From Paraglaciecola sp. (GTDB taxonomy: Bacteria; Pseudomonadota; Gammaproteobacteria; Enterobacterales; Alteromonadaceae): 52,759 bases of DNA. Of this stretch, positions 36,020-46,630 are shown one piece after another; position 1 is the stretch's first letter; each line of letters starts with the position of its first letter. The notes under the pieces were generated by a model. That model had not been told where the DNA came from and did no database searches. It saw only the letters and a list, made by a program, of their open reading frames with translations. The translations under genes and the position numbers were made by a program. The stretch lies in assembly GCA_009993955.1 (NCBI GenBank), contig JAACSL010000027.1, forward strand, positions 1 to 52,759. Reading direction: 5' to 3'.

Positions 36020-38067
36020 TGTTTATGAGGAAATCCCTTGGACTCAAAGGGTGCATGGCCTTAGTGGTCATCGCTTTGTTGGCCAAATCCCAGTTGCTCA
36101 TGGCCGCTGAGTACTCGCCCAATTTTAAAAACACTGAAATCAGTGAATTCATCAATATTGTTGGCAAAAACCTGCAAAAAACCATCATTGTTGACCCCAA
36201 TGTTCGCGGCAAAATTACGGTGCGCAGTTACGACTTGCTAAACGAAACTCAGTACTACCAGTTTTTTCTTAACGTACTCCAAGTCTATGGCTTTGCTGTG
36301 GTTGAAATGCCCAGTGGTATCTTGAAGATCGTTCGCGACAAAGACGCTAAAACGTCGAATATTCCTGTTGTGGAAGGCACGCCGTTTGATGGCGATGAAA
36401 TGATTACCCGTGTGGTGCCGCTGTACAACGTGCCAGTACGTGAACTGGCGCCGATTTTACGCCAATTAAATGATACCGCGGGGGCAGGCACCGTGGTGGG
36501 GCACGACCCGTCCAACGTAATGTTGATTACCGGTCGCGCTGCGGCGGTGAATCGTTTAGTGGAAATTATTGAACGAGTCGACCGAGCAGGGGATGAAGAG
36601 GTTGAAATCGTCAAGTTGAAGTTTGCTTCCGCGTCAGAGATGGTGCGCATTATCGACAGCATCAACAAGTCGCAAGGTGCGCAAAATGCCGGTGGTAAAT
36701 CCGACCCCAGAGTGGTGGCTGATGATCGTACTAACAGCATTATTGTCAGTGGTGATTCCAAAGCTCGGGCACGGCTGATCAACCTTATTCAGCGTATGGA
36801 CCAAGAACTGCAAACCAGCGGCAATACACGAGTTATCTTTCTCAATTACTCAAAGGCAGCCGACTTAGTTAAGGTACTGCAAGGGGTCAGCGCCAGTATC
36901 CAAGCTGAAGAACAAGGCACGGGCAAAGGTAAAGTAGGCAAAAGTCGCGACGTGAGTATTGATTTTCACGAAGATTCCAATGCCTTGGTGATCACCGCCG
37001 AGCCTGACATGTTGCGCTCTCTTGAAGAAGTCATACGCCAGCTCGACATCCGCCGCGCACAAGTGCAGGTAGAAGCAATCATTGTTGAGGTATTTGAAGG
37101 CGATGGCACAACACTAGGGGTGCAAATCGGCAGTGAAAAATATGGTGTGCAACAATTCACGAATGGCGTAGTGGGCATTGGTTCTTTGGCGGTAGGCGTA
37201 AACCAAGCACGTGACAAAACTATTGTTGATACGATTACCACCACGTCTAACGGCGATACCGTGGTCGTGCCCACCGAAAAGAGTCAATTAGGCGATTTTT
37301 CAACCCTCGCTTCGCTACTCGGCGGGGTAAACGGTTTACTTACTGGGGTGGTGAAAGATGGCTGGGCGGCGGTAGTACAAGCCGTTAGTACCGATACCAA
37401 CTCTAACGTATTGGCGACGCCTCATTTAACCACCATGGACAATGAAGAAGCGTTTTTTATTGTGGGTCAGGAAGTGCCCATCATAACGGGTTCTACTACA
37501 GGCTCGAACAATGCCAATCCCTTCCAGTCTGTGGATCGTAAAGAAATTGGTATCAAGCTAAAAGTCACACCACAGATTAACGAGGGTGATGCCGTACAAT
37601 TAACCATTGAGCAAGAAGTATCGAGTTTGAGTGGTGCTACTTCAGTGGATGTATTAATTAACAAACGCGAAATCAAAACCTCGGTTATTGTGGATGACGG
37701 TGGCACGATTGTGCTTGGCGGTTTAATCGACGAAGACGTGCAAGAGAGTGTGTCTAAGGTGCCACTGCTGGGTGATATTCCGATCCTTGGCAACTTATTC
37801 AAGTCAACCACCACCAGTAAACGCAAGCGTAATTTGATGGTGTTCATTCGCCCGACCATTATCCGTGACGGCGTGACCATGAATGAAATCAGCCATCGAA
37901 AATACAATTATATTCGTGCCGAACAGTTAAAAAGACAGGCCGAGGGTATTCCTTTGATGCCCTTCCAAGAAGGGCCGTCTTTGCCAGCTTGGGATGACAA
38001 ATTGAGCTTGCCACCCAGTTTTGAAGAATACATCAAAAATAAAGATCAAAAACAGGGCAAGGATTGA
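36016..38067 (+). CDS. gspD: Type II secretion secretin GspD
   Basis: The product has 683 residues and forms the outer-membrane pore. A signal peptide ends near LLMAAEY. Periplasmic N0-N3 domains follow ([30 protein letters not shown]; repeats with VRIIDSIN and [14 protein letters not shown]). The secretin core (about 340-600) has [28 protein letters not shown] and [16 protein letters not shown]. The C-terminal S-domain is partial. A GAGGAAG site overlaps the end of gspC. No gspS pilotin gene lies next to it. Confidence 0.97.
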   Translation: MMFMRKSLGLKGCMALVVIALLAKSQLLMAAEYSPNFKNTEISEFINIVGKNLQKTIIVDPNVRGKITVRSYDLLNETQYYQFFLNVLQVYGFAVVEMPSGILKIVRDKDAKTSNIPVVEGTPFDGDEMITRVVPLYNVPVRELAPILRQLNDTAGAGTVVGHDPSNVMLITGRAAAVNRLVEIIERVDRAGDEEVEIVKLKFASASEMVRIIDSINKSQGAQNAGGKSDPRVVADDRTNSIIVSGDSKARARLINLIQRMDQELQTSGNTRVIFLNYSKAADLVKVLQGVSASIQAEEQGTGKGKVGKSRDVSIDFHEDSNALVITAEPDMLRSLEEVIRQLDIRRAQVQVEAIIVEVFEGDGTTLGVQIGSEKYGVQQFTNGVVGIGSLAVGVNQARDKTIVDTITTTSNGDTVVVPTEKSQLGDFSTLASLLGGVNGLLTGVVKDGWAAVVQAVSTDTNSNVLATPHLTTMDNEEAFFIVGQEVPIITGSTTGSNNANPFQSVDRKEIGIKLKVTPQINEGDAVQLTIEQEVSSLSGATSVDVLINKREIKTSVIVDDGGTIVLGGLIDEDVQESVSKVPLLGDIPILGNLFKSTTTSKRKRNLMVFIRPTIIRDGVTMNEISHRKYNYIRAEQLKRQAEGIPLMPFQEGPSLPAWDDKLSLPPSFEEYIKNKDQKQGKD

Positions 38068-38069
38068 GC

Positions 38070-39632
38070 ATGGTTGCTACCCACCTCAGCGCTGTTGAAG
38101 CGGAAGAACAGGCCTTAATCGAAGCCGGTGCCGACATCGACGCACCGGTGGATGAAGCCGAGCACAAGCAACTGGCGTTTAGTTTTGCCAAACGCCATCA
38201 AGTGCTGCTCGACACGGGTGAAAAACCTGCCGTGTTGTATCACACAGCTGAGACTCAGTTACCTATTTTTGCTGAAGTGAGACGGTTTTTAGGGGCAGAA
38301 TTTCGCCTCCAAGAAATCCCCTTACAACGTTTTGAAACCTTGTTAACTCAGGCCTTTCAGCGTGACTCATCGGCGGCCAAACAGTTAATGGAAGACATCG
38401 GCAACGAGAGTGACCTGTTCAGTTTGGCCGAAGAGTTACCCGATACCGAAGATCTGCTCGAAAGCGAAGACGATGCCCCCATCATAAAATTGATCAATGC
38501 GATGTTAGGCGAAGCCATCAAAGAAGGGGCCTCGGATATTCACATTGAAACCTTTGAGACTCAGCTGCTTGTGCGTTTTCGGGTTGACGGTGTACTACGT
38601 GAGATCCTCAAACCCAATCGCAAAATGGCCTCCATGTTGGTGTCGCGGATCAAAGTCATGTCGCGCATGGATATCGCCGAAAAACGCATTCCGCAAGACG
38701 GTCGCATTACCCTGCGCATAGCCGGTCGTGCGGTTGATGTGAGGGTGTCAACTATGCCCTCGAGTCACGGTGAACGGGTGGTATTGCGTTTATTAGATAA
38801 AAATAACGTGCGTTTGAATTTACTTGATTTAGGTATGACCGCCGAAAATCGCGCCCATTTCTCTGGCCTTATTCGTAAACCCCACGGCATCATTCTTGTG
38901 ACGGGCCCCACTGGCTCAGGTAAATCCACAACCTTGTATGCAGGCTTGAGTGAAATTAATTCCAAAGATCGCAACATCCTAACAGTTGAAGATCCCATCG
39001 AATTCGACCTACAAGGCATCGGCCAAACTCAGGTTAATCCAAAAGTTGATATGACCTTTGCACGGGGCTTGCGCGCTATTCTGCGTCAAGATCCTGATGT
39101 GGTCATGGTGGGAGAAATTCGCGATCTCGAAACCGCGCAAATTGGTGTGCAAGCCAGTTTAACCGGTCACTTAGTGATGTCGACGTTGCACACCAATACC
39201 GCGGCAGGTGCCATCACTCGACTCGAAGATATGGGCATCGAACCTTTTCTGCTGTCCTCCAGTTTATTGGGTGTGTTGTCTCAACGTTTAGTGCGCACCC
39301 TGTGCGACAACTGCAAAGTGCCGCATACCCCTAGTGATCAAGAATGCGACATTTTGGGGATCAAGGCGAAAAAGGCCGAAAAATTTGAAATTTTCTCGCC
39401 CAAAGGTTGTGCGGCTTGTAATCAAACCGGATATCGCGGGCGTACTGGTATTCATGAATTATTATTGGTGGATGAAGGGATTCGCGATTTGATCCATAAC
39501 GGTCATGGTGAACAAGCCATTGAAAAATACATTCGCAAAACCACGCCTAGCATCCGTGAAGACGGCTGTCTCAAGGTGATGCAAGGTATGACCTCACTTG
39601 AAGAAGTGCTGCGTGTAACCCGAGAAGACTAA
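38070..39632 (+). CDS. gspE: Type II secretion ATPase GspE
   Basis: The product has 520 residues and powers pseudopilus assembly. The N1E domain binds GspL. The core has Walker [14 protein letters not shown], the Asp box [20 protein letters not shown], Walker [13 protein letters not shown] and the His box [14 protein letters not shown]. The four-cysteine zinc domain (CDNCKVP and [14 protein letters not shown]) is intact. ATG at 38070 has AAGG seven bases before it; a TTG at 38064 is less likely. It starts two bases after gspD, and its stop overlaps the gspF start. Confidence 0.97.
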   Translation: MVATHLSAVEAEEQALIEAGADIDAPVDEAEHKQLAFSFAKRHQVLLDTGEKPAVLYHTAETQLPIFAEVRRFLGAEFRLQEIPLQRFETLLTQAFQRDSSAAKQLMEDIGNESDLFSLAEELPDTEDLLESEDDAPIIKLINAMLGEAIKEGASDIHIETFETQLLVRFRVDGVLREILKPNRKMASMLVSRIKVMSRMDIAEKRIPQDGRITLRIAGRAVDVRVSTMPSSHGERVVLRLLDKNNVRLNLLDLGMTAENRAHFSGLIRKPHGIILVTGPTGSGKSTTLYAGLSEINSKDRNILTVEDPIEFDLQGIGQTQVNPKVDMTFARGLRAILRQDPDVVMVGEIRDLETAQIGVQASLTGHLVMSTLHTNTAAGAITRLEDMGIEPFLLSSSLLGVLSQRLVRTLCDNCKVPHTPSDQECDILGIKAKKAEKFEIFSPKGCAACNQTGYRGRTGIHELLLVDEGIRDLIHNGHGEQAIEKYIRKTTPSIREDGCLKVMQGMTSLEEVLRVTRED

Positions 39633-40852
39633 TGGCTGCCTTTGCTTACAAGGCCATGGATAAACGTGGCAAAAACAAAACGGGTGTATTAGAAGGTGAT
39701 AATGCGCGGCAAATCAGGCAGCAACTGCGTGAACAACAGCTTATTCCTGTGGAAGTTAGCCAAGTTGCCGAAAAAGAACGTCAATCGCAACATGGTTTTC
39801 GTTTATTCAAAACCAGCATCTCTGCCGCTGACTTAGCCTTACTTACCCGCCAATTAGCCACCTTAGTAGAAGCAGCCTTAACCATCGAAGAAGCCTTATT
39901 TGCGGTGGCTGAGCAATGTGAAAAACCACGCCATAAAAATATGATGATGGCGGTGCGCTCCAAAGTGGTTGAAGGGTACAGCTTGGCCGAGTCCATGGCG
40001 GAATTTCCCCATGTTTTTGATGAGCTATTTCGCGCCATGGTGGCAGCGGGTGAAAAGTCCGGTCACCTCGATACGGTGCTCAATCGCCTCGCCGATTACA
40101 CCGAGAAACGTCAGCAAACTCGCAGTCAGATTACCCAGGCCATGGTTTATCCCATGATCATGCTCTTTTTTGCCTTTGGCATCGTGATTTTGTTATTGAC
40201 CATTGTTGTGCCAAAAATTGTTGGTCAGTTCCAAACCATGGGGCAAGAACTGCCTACCATTACCCAATTGTTGATCAGCATCAGTGAATTTATGCGGGAC
40301 TACGGCCTTGTCATGGCAGGCATCATCGTCGTGGGTATCGCGATTACCCTGCGGGTCTTACAACAACCGGCCATGAAAAAACGTTATCACACCTTTATTC
40401 TCACTTTGCCCTTATTGGGCAAGGTCTCCAAGGGTTTGAATACCGCCCGTTTTGCGCGCACCTTGAGTATTTTGTCCTCTAGTGCGGTGCCCTTGTTAGA
40501 AGGCATGCGCATCGCTGGCGACGTACTGGAAAATTTATATATTAAAGATGCCGTTAAAACCGCCTCAATGCATGTCAAAGAAGGATCGAGTTTGCGGGCC
40601 GCACTGGATCAGACCAAAATTTTCCCACCGATGATGATGCATATGATTGCCTCGGGTGAACGCAGTGGCGAGTTACAACAGATGTTGGCCAGAGCCGCTG
40701 ACAACCAAGACCGGCAATTTGAGTCTTTAGTCAGTGTGTCTTTAAAGGTCTTTGAACCTTTGCTCATCGTGTCGATGGCGGGCATTGTGCTGTTTATCGT
40801 GCTGGCCATCCTGCAACCAATTTTAGCTTTAAACAATATGGTGAATTTATGA
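39632..40852 (+). CDS. gspF: Type II secretion platform protein GspF
   Basis: The product has 406 residues and is a polytopic inner-membrane platform protein. Two homologous cytoplasmic helical domains (about 70-170 and 272-370) are separated by membrane helices near 170-195 and 220-242, with a final helix at about 378-400. The signature LLTRQLATLVEAALTIEEAL and its copy FARTLSILSSSAVPLLEGMR are present, with MVAAGEKSGHLDTVLNRLA and IASGERSGELQQML. Its start overlaps the gspE stop, and its end overlaps gspG by four bases. Confidence 0.96.
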   Translation: MAAFAYKAMDKRGKNKTGVLEGDNARQIRQQLREQQLIPVEVSQVAEKERQSQHGFRLFKTSISAADLALLTRQLATLVEAALTIEEALFAVAEQCEKPRHKNMMMAVRSKVVEGYSLAESMAEFPHVFDELFRAMVAAGEKSGHLDTVLNRLADYTEKRQQTRSQITQAMVYPMIMLFFAFGIVILLLTIVVPKIVGQFQTMGQELPTITQLLISISEFMRDYGLVMAGIIVVGIAITLRVLQQPAMKKRYHTFILTLPLLGKVSKGLNTARFARTLSILSSSAVPLLEGMRIAGDVLENLYIKDAVKTASMHVKEGSSLRAALDQTKIFPPMMMHMIASGERSGELQQMLARAADNQDRQFESLVSVSLKVFEPLLIVSMAGIVLFIVLAILQPILALNNMVNL

Positions 40853-41283
40853 AAAAACGTAATACGCAACAAGGCTTTACCTTGATTGAAGTGATGGTGG
40901 TTTTGTTGATTATCGGCATCATGGCAGGATTAATTGCACCGTCGATTTTGGGCAATCAAGCCACGGCGCAAATTAAAAAGGCCGCCGTTGATATTCAGCA
41001 GTTGGAGAGCGCTTTGGAGTTGTACAAACTCAGAAATAATGTGTTTCCCACTACCGAACAAGGTCTTGATGCTTTAGTGACCGCACCGACGATTGACCCA
41101 ATCCCTAAAAATTATCAAGAAGGTGGGTTCATCAAACGTCTACCTGAAGATCCGTGGGGCAATCCTTATCAGTTACTGAGCCCGGGTGAAGTGGGTGTGA
41201 TAGACATTTATTCCTTTGGTCCTGATGGTCAGGCAGGCACTGACGATGACATTGGTAACTGGAATCTGAACGACTACTTATAA
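40849..41283 (+). CDS. gspG: Major pseudopilin GspG
   Basis: The product has 144 residues and is the main subunit of the type II pseudopilus. The prepilin signal MKKRNTQQG is cleaved before F10, giving FTLIEVMVVLLIIGIMAGLI with the essential Glu at mature position 5. The C-terminal calcium-binding loop is recognisable in the DPWGNPYQLLSPGEVG and GPDGQAGTDDDIGNW segments. It overlaps gspF by four bases. Confidence 0.97.
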   Translation: MKKRNTQQGFTLIEVMVVLLIIGIMAGLIAPSILGNQATAQIKKAAVDIQQLESALELYKLRNNVFPTTEQGLDALVTAPTIDPIPKNYQEGGFIKRLPEDPWGNPYQLLSPGEVGVIDIYSFGPDGQAGTDDDIGNWNLNDYL

Positions 41284-41317
41284 TCGCTATTGTCGCCCAC
41301 ACCTAGGCCAAACCATC

Positions 41318-41950
41318 ATGTTATGTCATCAGCCAAATACTTGGCGCACACACACTAGGGGCTTCACCCTTTTGGAAGTCATGATGGTGCTGGTGATCAT
41401 GGGCATTGCGGCGAGCGCCATTGTGTTCAACGCTGCTGGCAAAAACAGTAGTGCCGAATTACAGAAACAAAGTCAGCGTTTTGAAGTGGTGTTTAATATG
41501 GTGGCTGACTACGCCATATTGAATCAACAAACGCTGGGTTTGCGGGTTGAGCCTGACCAAAACAGCTATCACTTTTTGCGTCTTGACGACAACCAACAAT
41601 GGCAGGTGATGCCCGATGCCCCCTTGTTTGCTGACTATGTTTTGCCCGAAGACTTTAAGCTAGAGCTCAATCTCGACGATTTGCCTTGGGACACCGAAGA
41701 AAACCTGTTTAGCAACGACCTATTTAATGAGCGTTTGTCGGTCTCTGAGGATGGCGTACAGATTGGTGACGAAGCAGAAAAAAAACTGGAACCCCCCCAA
41801 ATTCTGATTTTGCCCAGTGGCGATATCACGCCTTTCTCGATGTTGTTTGCCTTTGAGCCACAGTTTGGCAACCAGCAACCGGTGTATTTTCGTATCAATG
41901 GCGAAGACAGCACACCCCTGAGTCATGAGGGGCCGCTTGATGTACCCTAG
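41318..41950 (+). CDS. gspH: Minor pseudopilin GspH
   Basis: The product has 210 residues. The prepilin cleavage site is G15/F16 followed by TLLEVMMVLVIMGIAASAIV, with Glu at mature +5. The C-terminal globular part has NQQTLGLRVEPDQNSYHFLR and, further on, an ILILPSGDITPF strand, both common in GspH. It lies 34 bases after gspG and overlaps the start of gspI. Confidence 0.93.
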   Translation: MLCHQPNTWRTHTRGFTLLEVMMVLVIMGIAASAIVFNAAGKNSSAELQKQSQRFEVVFNMVADYAILNQQTLGLRVEPDQNSYHFLRLDDNQQWQVMPDAPLFADYVLPEDFKLELNLDDLPWDTEENLFSNDLFNERLSVSEDGVQIGDEAEKKLEPPQILILPSGDITPFSMLFAFEPQFGNQQPVYFRINGEDSTPLSHEGPLDVP

Positions 41951-42359
41951 TTACCGTCTCTTAGTCAGGTACAAACTCGGTAAACAGGCTGGCATGACCT
42001 TGTTAGAAGTGATGGTGGCGTTGCTAATATTTGCCGTCACCGGCTCTGCCATTCTCAAGGCCAGTGGCGATCATTTAAGTGGGTTAGGGCAGATTGAAGA
42101 AATCACTTTTGCCACTTGGGTGGCGAATAACCAACTTACACGTTTGCAGTTAAACCCTCAGTGGCCGCCAAAAAACAATGAAAAAGGCTCGCAAGATATG
42201 GCGGGTCGCACGTGGTACTGGCAACAAAGAGTGTTAAAAACTCTTGATAAAGATTTGGTCTCGGTGGAAGTGCAAGTGGGTTTGGACGCGCAATATCAAG
42301 GGTCGGTGACCACCGTCACCAGTTTCATCGGCAACCCAACACCTAGCTTAACCTTATGA
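41940..42359 (+). CDS. gspI: Minor pseudopilin GspI
   Basis: The product has 139 residues and initiates the pseudopilus tip with GspJ and GspK. The cleavage site is G18/M19 followed by TLLEVMVALLIFAVTGSAIL, so the mature protein begins with Met, a variation accepted by prepilin peptidase. The typical WVANNQLTRLQL and GRTWYWQQRV motifs are seen. ATG at 41940 has a GAGGGG site eight bases before it; ATG at 41925 is less suitable. It overlaps gspH by 11 bases and gspJ by four. Confidence 0.94.
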   Translation: MYPSYRLLVRYKLGKQAGMTLLEVMVALLIFAVTGSAILKASGDHLSGLGQIEEITFATWVANNQLTRLQLNPQWPPKNNEKGSQDMAGRTWYWQQRVLKTLDKDLVSVEVQVGLDAQYQGSVTTVTSFIGNPTPSLTL

Positions 42360-42985
42360 TGAAAATGACTAAGCTAAGGGCGTTTACCCTAATTGAGATC
42401 TTGGTGGCCATGGCCATTTTCAGCTTAATTGGGCTCGCCAGTACCGCCTTACTTACTTCAGTGCTCAATAATAACGAAGCGTCTATTGAACGTTTTGCCG
42501 AGTTAGAAAAGTTACAGCGCTGCATGTTAACCATGGAACGCGATATTCTGCAGGCCGTGCCAAGACCAGTGCGTTTCAACGGTGAATCATCGGGCATCGT
42601 ATTACGTGGTGGTGTAGACCAAGGCGAGGGCGAAGCCGATACCTTGGGTTTTGTGCGCGCGGGCTGGCAAAACCCACAACTGATGTTGCCACGCTCTACG
42701 TTGCAGCTGGTGGCTTATCGCTTACAAGATCAACAACTGCAACGTTTGTATGGCAATTATTTGGATAACGTCGTGGGTTTTGAACCCAAAACCAAGGTAT
42801 TGCTTGAAGGTGTAACAGATTTTCAGGTGGAATTTTTGCTGCCGGGCGCTGATGAAAGTGAAGAAGATCAATGGCAAGAGAGCTATACCGGCGTGGTGTT
42901 GCCTTCAGCTATCGCCATTACCATCACCAGTGATGTGTTTGGTGTGATCCGCCGCGAGTTTGTATTGTCAGGTCTACAAAGTTGA
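42356..42985 (+). CDS. gspJ: Minor pseudopilin GspJ
   Basis: The product has 209 residues. The N-terminus reads KLRAFTLIEILVAMAIF, so the residue before the cleavage site is Ala rather than the usual Gly, while Glu +5 is kept. The rest shows family features: LEKLQRCMLTMERDILQAVP and VVLPSAIAITITSDVFG. It overlaps gspI by four bases and gspK by four, consistent with translational coupling across the pseudopilin genes. Confidence 0.94.
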   Translation: MMKMTKLRAFTLIEILVAMAIFSLIGLASTALLTSVLNNNEASIERFAELEKLQRCMLTMERDILQAVPRPVRFNGESSGIVLRGGVDQGEGEADTLGFVRAGWQNPQLMLPRSTLQLVAYRLQDQQLQRLYGNYLDNVVGFEPKTKVLLEGVTDFQVEFLLPGADESEEDQWQESYTGVVLPSAIAITITSDVFGVIRREFVLSGLQS

Positions 42986-43968
42986 AGCTCGGGCAGCAAC
43001 AAGGTGGTGTCGCGCTAATCGTGGTCTTATTGATCGTGGCGCTGGTGAGTATTTTGGCAACCGAAATGGGCAGTCGTTTGCAATTGCAGGTCAAACGTGC
43101 CAGTAACATTAAAGAGAATAATCAAGCTTACTGGTATGCGGTGGGGGCCGAGCAATATGCACGGAAATCCATCAAACTTCTGGTGGCGGCAGCAGATGGC
43201 GTGATCCATCTCAATCAACCCTGGGCACAACAATTTGCTTACCCCATTGAAGGTGGCGGGATTGAAGCGGAGTTAGTCGATCTTCAGGCTTGTTTTAACC
43301 TCAATGGCTTGCGCGAAAAAACCGCTAGTGCAAATCCCGGAGAGCGTTCGCCAGAACTCAAAGAGAGACTCGAAGCCTTCAACCGTTTGTTGGGTTTTGT
43401 GGAGCCAGAAATCCCAGAATATACCCGTGAAACTGTGCGCGACTCCTTAGCGGATTGGTTAGATGCTGATGATTTTGTCAGTGGTTTGGGGGCAGAAGAC
43501 AGTGAATATGAAAGTCGCCAGTTTCCTTACATGGCCGCCAATACCATGTTGGCAAATGTGTCGGAACTGCGCATGGTCAACGGCGTCGAAGTCGCTTGGT
43601 TGTTGCCTCTCCAAGCGTGGCTGTGCGCCATCCCGGGTTTTGACTTGCTGCAAGTGAATGTGAATACGGTGAGTGAAGACAACGCTGCCGTTGTGGCAGC
43701 ACTGGCCAATATCAGTGTCAGTGATGCAAAAAATATACTGGGCAATCGACCGCAAGATGGTTTTCAGGCCGCCGCTGATTTTTTGGCTGAGCCTGTGGTC
43801 GCCGCGGCGAGTTTAAGCGCAGAACAACAAACATGGTTTAACGTTACGACACAATATTTTATGCTACGCACTCGCAGCCACTACAATAATGCCAGTTTTA
43901 CCATGCGCACCGTGTTTAAGGTAGACAACCAAAACGTTAGTGTGGTCAGTCGCGAGTTTGGCGGGTAG
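42982..43968 (+). CDS. gspK: Minor pseudopilin GspK
   Basis: The product has 328 residues, the large tip pseudopilin. The N-terminus GGVALIVVLLIVALVSILAT follows a short basic leader, and as is usual for GspK there is no Glu at +5. Domain features include LVDLQACFNLNGL, SLADWLDADDFVSGLGAEDSEY and ELRMVNGV, then a helix-hairpin-helix-like LANISVSDAKNILGNRP. The start is TTG at 42982, overlapping the gspJ stop; no ATG gives the full signal. Confidence 0.94.
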   Translation: MKLGQQQGGVALIVVLLIVALVSILATEMGSRLQLQVKRASNIKENNQAYWYAVGAEQYARKSIKLLVAAADGVIHLNQPWAQQFAYPIEGGGIEAELVDLQACFNLNGLREKTASANPGERSPELKERLEAFNRLLGFVEPEIPEYTRETVRDSLADWLDADDFVSGLGAEDSEYESRQFPYMAANTMLANVSELRMVNGVEVAWLLPLQAWLCAIPGFDLLQVNVNTVSEDNAAVVAALANISVSDAKNILGNRPQDGFQAAADFLAEPVVAAASLSAEQQTWFNVTTQYFMLRTRSHYNNASFTMRTVFKVDNQNVSVVSREFGG

Positions 43969-44022
43969 TACAAGCAGATGAATTTTAGCCAGTCCTTCAA
44001 CCGAGCAAGGTAGTTAATCAGT

Positions 44023-45228
44023 ATGGAACAATTAGTCGTTCGTTTAGGCGCGACACCCCACGAACCCCTGCATTGGATTGTATGGTCTGCGCAGCAACAA
44101 GAGATCATTGCTTCAGGGGTACTCAGTGACGCTGAGGCGCTGGGTAGCTTGCGTGAACGCGCCGGACAACGTGCCATCACGGCTTTAGTGCCAACTAGCG
44201 ACATCCTGCTTAAGTGGGTTGATTTACCGGCAAAAGCTGGGCGCAAAGCCATTGCCGCGATTCCCTACATGTTAGAAGACGACATCAGTGGCGACATCAA
44301 TCAACAGTTTTTTGCCTTGGGGCCGAGAAAAGGTAATCAACAAGCGGTGGCCATCGTTAATCGTGACAAAATTCAACAATGGTTACAGCTTATTGATGAT
44401 GCCAAACTAAGTTGTAACCTGTTGGTGCCTGACGTATTGGCGCTGCCCCAGCCGTCTAATGGCTGGGCGATATTGCAACTGGGTGAGCAATTGTTAGTCC
44501 GCCAAGATGAATGGGCTGGCTTGCAGGGCGAAACCGATTGGCTGATCCAAGCCTTAGCTTTGCATGCTCGTCAGTATCAACAACACACCCAACAAGCCTT
44601 GGTCATTAATAATTATTCTGAGCTGAATCTGGCGTCGTTAGCGGATGTTGAAGCGCAGTCTATGCCCTTGGATTTGCCCATGAAAGTCTTGGCCGAAGGG
44701 GCAGTTAATGCAAATTTCAACTTGTTACAAGGGGAATACAAGCTCAAATCTAAAGGTGGTTCAACCTGGAAAAAATGGCGTTTGGCCGCCAGTTTAGCTG
44801 CCGCTGCCTTATTGATTATCGTCAGCGACAGAGTGATTGAGCAGCAACGTATCAACCAGCAACTGGCAGAATTAAAAAGCCAAATTGAGCAAGAATACAA
44901 ACGCGCCTTCCCCAATGCCGGTGCTTTTCGTGATGTCAAAGCGACCATGCAAACTAAGTTAAAGGCGCTGGAACAAGGCGGCGGTAGCAGCTCAGTGTTG
45001 GTGATGTTGAATCAATTAACAGCGGCTTTCAGTGAATCGCAGATCAAACCACAAACCCTCAGATTTGATGCCGCGCGCAGTGAACTGCGCTTGCAAGTGG
45101 TGGCGAATAATTTTGAAGCCTTAGAACAATTCAAACGTCTTGCCCAAGCCCAAGGTTTTGTGGTGGAGCAGGGCGCCATCAACAATAAAGATAATCAAGT
45201 CATCGGCTCGTTGTCGATCAGGAGCTAA
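44023..45228 (+). CDS. gspL: Type II secretion protein GspL
   Basis: The product has 401 residues and is a bitopic inner-membrane protein. The cytoplasmic actin-like domain (about 1-240) recruits GspE and includes TDILLKWVDLPAKAGRK-like and AIPYMLEDDISGD features. One membrane helix is at about 250-268. The periplasmic ferredoxin-like domain (about 285-400) has NQLTAAFSESQIKPQTLRFD. It lies 54 bases after gspK and one base before gspM. Confidence 0.93.
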   Translation: MEQLVVRLGATPHEPLHWIVWSAQQQEIIASGVLSDAEALGSLRERAGQRAITALVPTSDILLKWVDLPAKAGRKAIAAIPYMLEDDISGDINQQFFALGPRKGNQQAVAIVNRDKIQQWLQLIDDAKLSCNLLVPDVLALPQPSNGWAILQLGEQLLVRQDEWAGLQGETDWLIQALALHARQYQQHTQQALVINNYSELNLASLADVEAQSMPLDLPMKVLAEGAVNANFNLLQGEYKLKSKGGSTWKKWRLAASLAAAALLIIVSDRVIEQQRINQQLAELKSQIEQEYKRAFPNAGAFRDVKATMQTKLKALEQGGGSSSVLVMLNQLTAAFSESQIKPQTLRFDAARSELRLQVVANNFEALEQFKRLAQAQGFVVEQGAINNKDNQVIGSLSIRS

Positions 45229-45229
45229 G

Positions 45230-45709
45230 ATGGATAAGTTAAAGCAGTACTATCAGCAACTCAGTGAACGAGAACAACGTTTAGTGTTGATTTCTGGCGG
45301 TTTGTTATTGCTGGCTCTATTGTATTGGGCGGTTTGGGCACCCTTGACGCAGGGTTTAGCTGCACAGAAAAAAGCCCTAGATAATCAACAAGAACTTTTG
45401 GTGTGGGTACAACAAAATGCCAATCGTGCTTTGCAGTTGCAAGGCAGTACGGGGCAAGCGGTCAAATTTACTGGCTCGTTGGCACAAACCGTTAATCAAA
45501 TGGCTGGACGTTTGAACATTAATATCACCCGCATGCAACCCCAAGGGGATGAGTTGCAAGTGTGGGTTGACCAAGTGGCCTTTAATGATGTGCTCAGTTG
45601 GTTACAGTCAATGGAGAATGCTGGGATCCGCATTATGGATTTAGATGTCGCCGAATCGAATGCCCCCGGACAAGTTAAAATTCGGCGCTTGAAGTTGGCC
45701 AAAGCATGA
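45230..45709 (+). CDS. gspM: Type II secretion protein GspM
   Basis: The product has 159 residues. A short cytoplasmic N-terminus (LKQYYQQLSEREQRLVLI) is followed by one membrane helix (about 20-38) and a periplasmic domain with NQMAGRLNINITRMQPQGDE and VAFNDVLSWLQSMEN, typical of GspM. It partners GspL. ATG at 45230 has a GGAG site, and the end overlaps gspN by four bases. Confidence 0.93.
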   Translation: MDKLKQYYQQLSEREQRLVLISGGLLLLALLYWAVWAPLTQGLAAQKKALDNQQELLVWVQQNANRALQLQGSTGQAVKFTGSLAQTVNQMAGRLNINITRMQPQGDELQVWVDQVAFNDVLSWLQSMENAGIRIMDLDVAESNAPGQVKIRRLKLAKA

Positions 45710-46449
45710 AATCAGTTGTTAAATATGGCCTACTTGGCCTGTTAGTCTATGGTATTTTTTTAATTGTTTATTTGCCCGCCACTCAGGTATTGGGCCACGT
45801 GAGTTTGCCTAAGCAAGTGAGTCTTGCTGGTGTATCAGGCACGATTTGGCGAGGTAAGGCACAGCTGGCAACCCTACAAGGTTTACCCGTCAATAATCTA
45901 CGCTGGTCCTTAGATTTTTTACCGTTGTTAATGGGGCGGTTCAATGTCGATGTGCAAGCTGGCAATGTTCGCGATAGTCAAGATATTGCCTTTAACGGAC
46001 ACATAAGCTTGAGTTCGTCGCGCATACACGTGCAGCAAGCACAGGCGTATTTGCCAACGGACTTAATCATCACCATGTTGCCGCTGCCGTTTCCGGTGAA
46101 AGCCCAAGGGCGCTTCAAAATATTATTGAACGACATGGATTATCAACAAAGTTGCCAAACTGTTGACGGCAGTGGCCAGTGGTTAAATGCCAAAGTGGTT
46201 GGGCTGAACGGTTGGATAGATTTGGGTAATTTTGATGCCACGTTGGGCTGCGAAAATGGCAGCGTGTTACTGAATGTTAGCGAACCCAACAGCTTTGGCC
46301 TAACAGCACGCGCCTTGTTGCCAGCGAACGGTAAATTCAGCGTAAACGCCAAGTTTAAACCCGCCGATAACTTGCCAGAAGAAGTGCATCAAGCTGCACA
46401 ATTTTTTGGTCAACCGGATGCCCAGGGTTATTACACCTTGAAGTTATAA
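45706..46449 (+). CDS. gspN: Type II secretion protein GspN
   Basis: The product has 247 residues. One N-terminal membrane helix (about 7-27) is followed by a periplasmic domain with SGTIWRGKAQLATLQGLPVN and LRWSLDFLPLLMGRF, characteristic of GspN. Its role in secretion is accessory and not needed in all systems. It is the last gene of the gspC-N run; no prepilin peptidase gene (gspO) follows. No clear terminator was seen in the 181 bases before the next gene. Confidence 0.92.
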   Translation: MKSVVKYGLLGLLVYGIFLIVYLPATQVLGHVSLPKQVSLAGVSGTIWRGKAQLATLQGLPVNNLRWSLDFLPLLMGRFNVDVQAGNVRDSQDIAFNGHISLSSSRIHVQQAQAYLPTDLIITMLPLPFPVKAQGRFKILLNDMDYQQSCQTVDGSGQWLNAKVVGLNGWIDLGNFDATLGCENGSVLLNVSEPNSFGLTARALLPANGKFSVNAKFKPADNLPEEVHQAAQFFGQPDAQGYYTLKL

Positions 46450-46630
46450 AATAAATCGCTCCTCACATCGGTAGATACACTAAAACATTGCCATATCGCC
46501 CAAAATAAGCACTGGCCCTGCTATATCTGACAGTCGCAAGATCACCCAGACTTCATATAATTAATCACTGTCGATAGACCTTCGATTATTGACGTATTGA
46601 TTTTTAGCTTGATTAGCAAGGGGAGGGCAA

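Noticed and set aside
36285-36782. 165-codon open frame on the minus strand inside gspD
   Set aside because: Antisense shadow of the conserved secretin gene; composition is serine/isoleucine-rich as expected from reverse reading.
37467-37907. 146-codon open frame on the minus strand inside gspD
   Set aside because: Same reason: it is antisense to the secretin core and has no ribosome site or family pattern.
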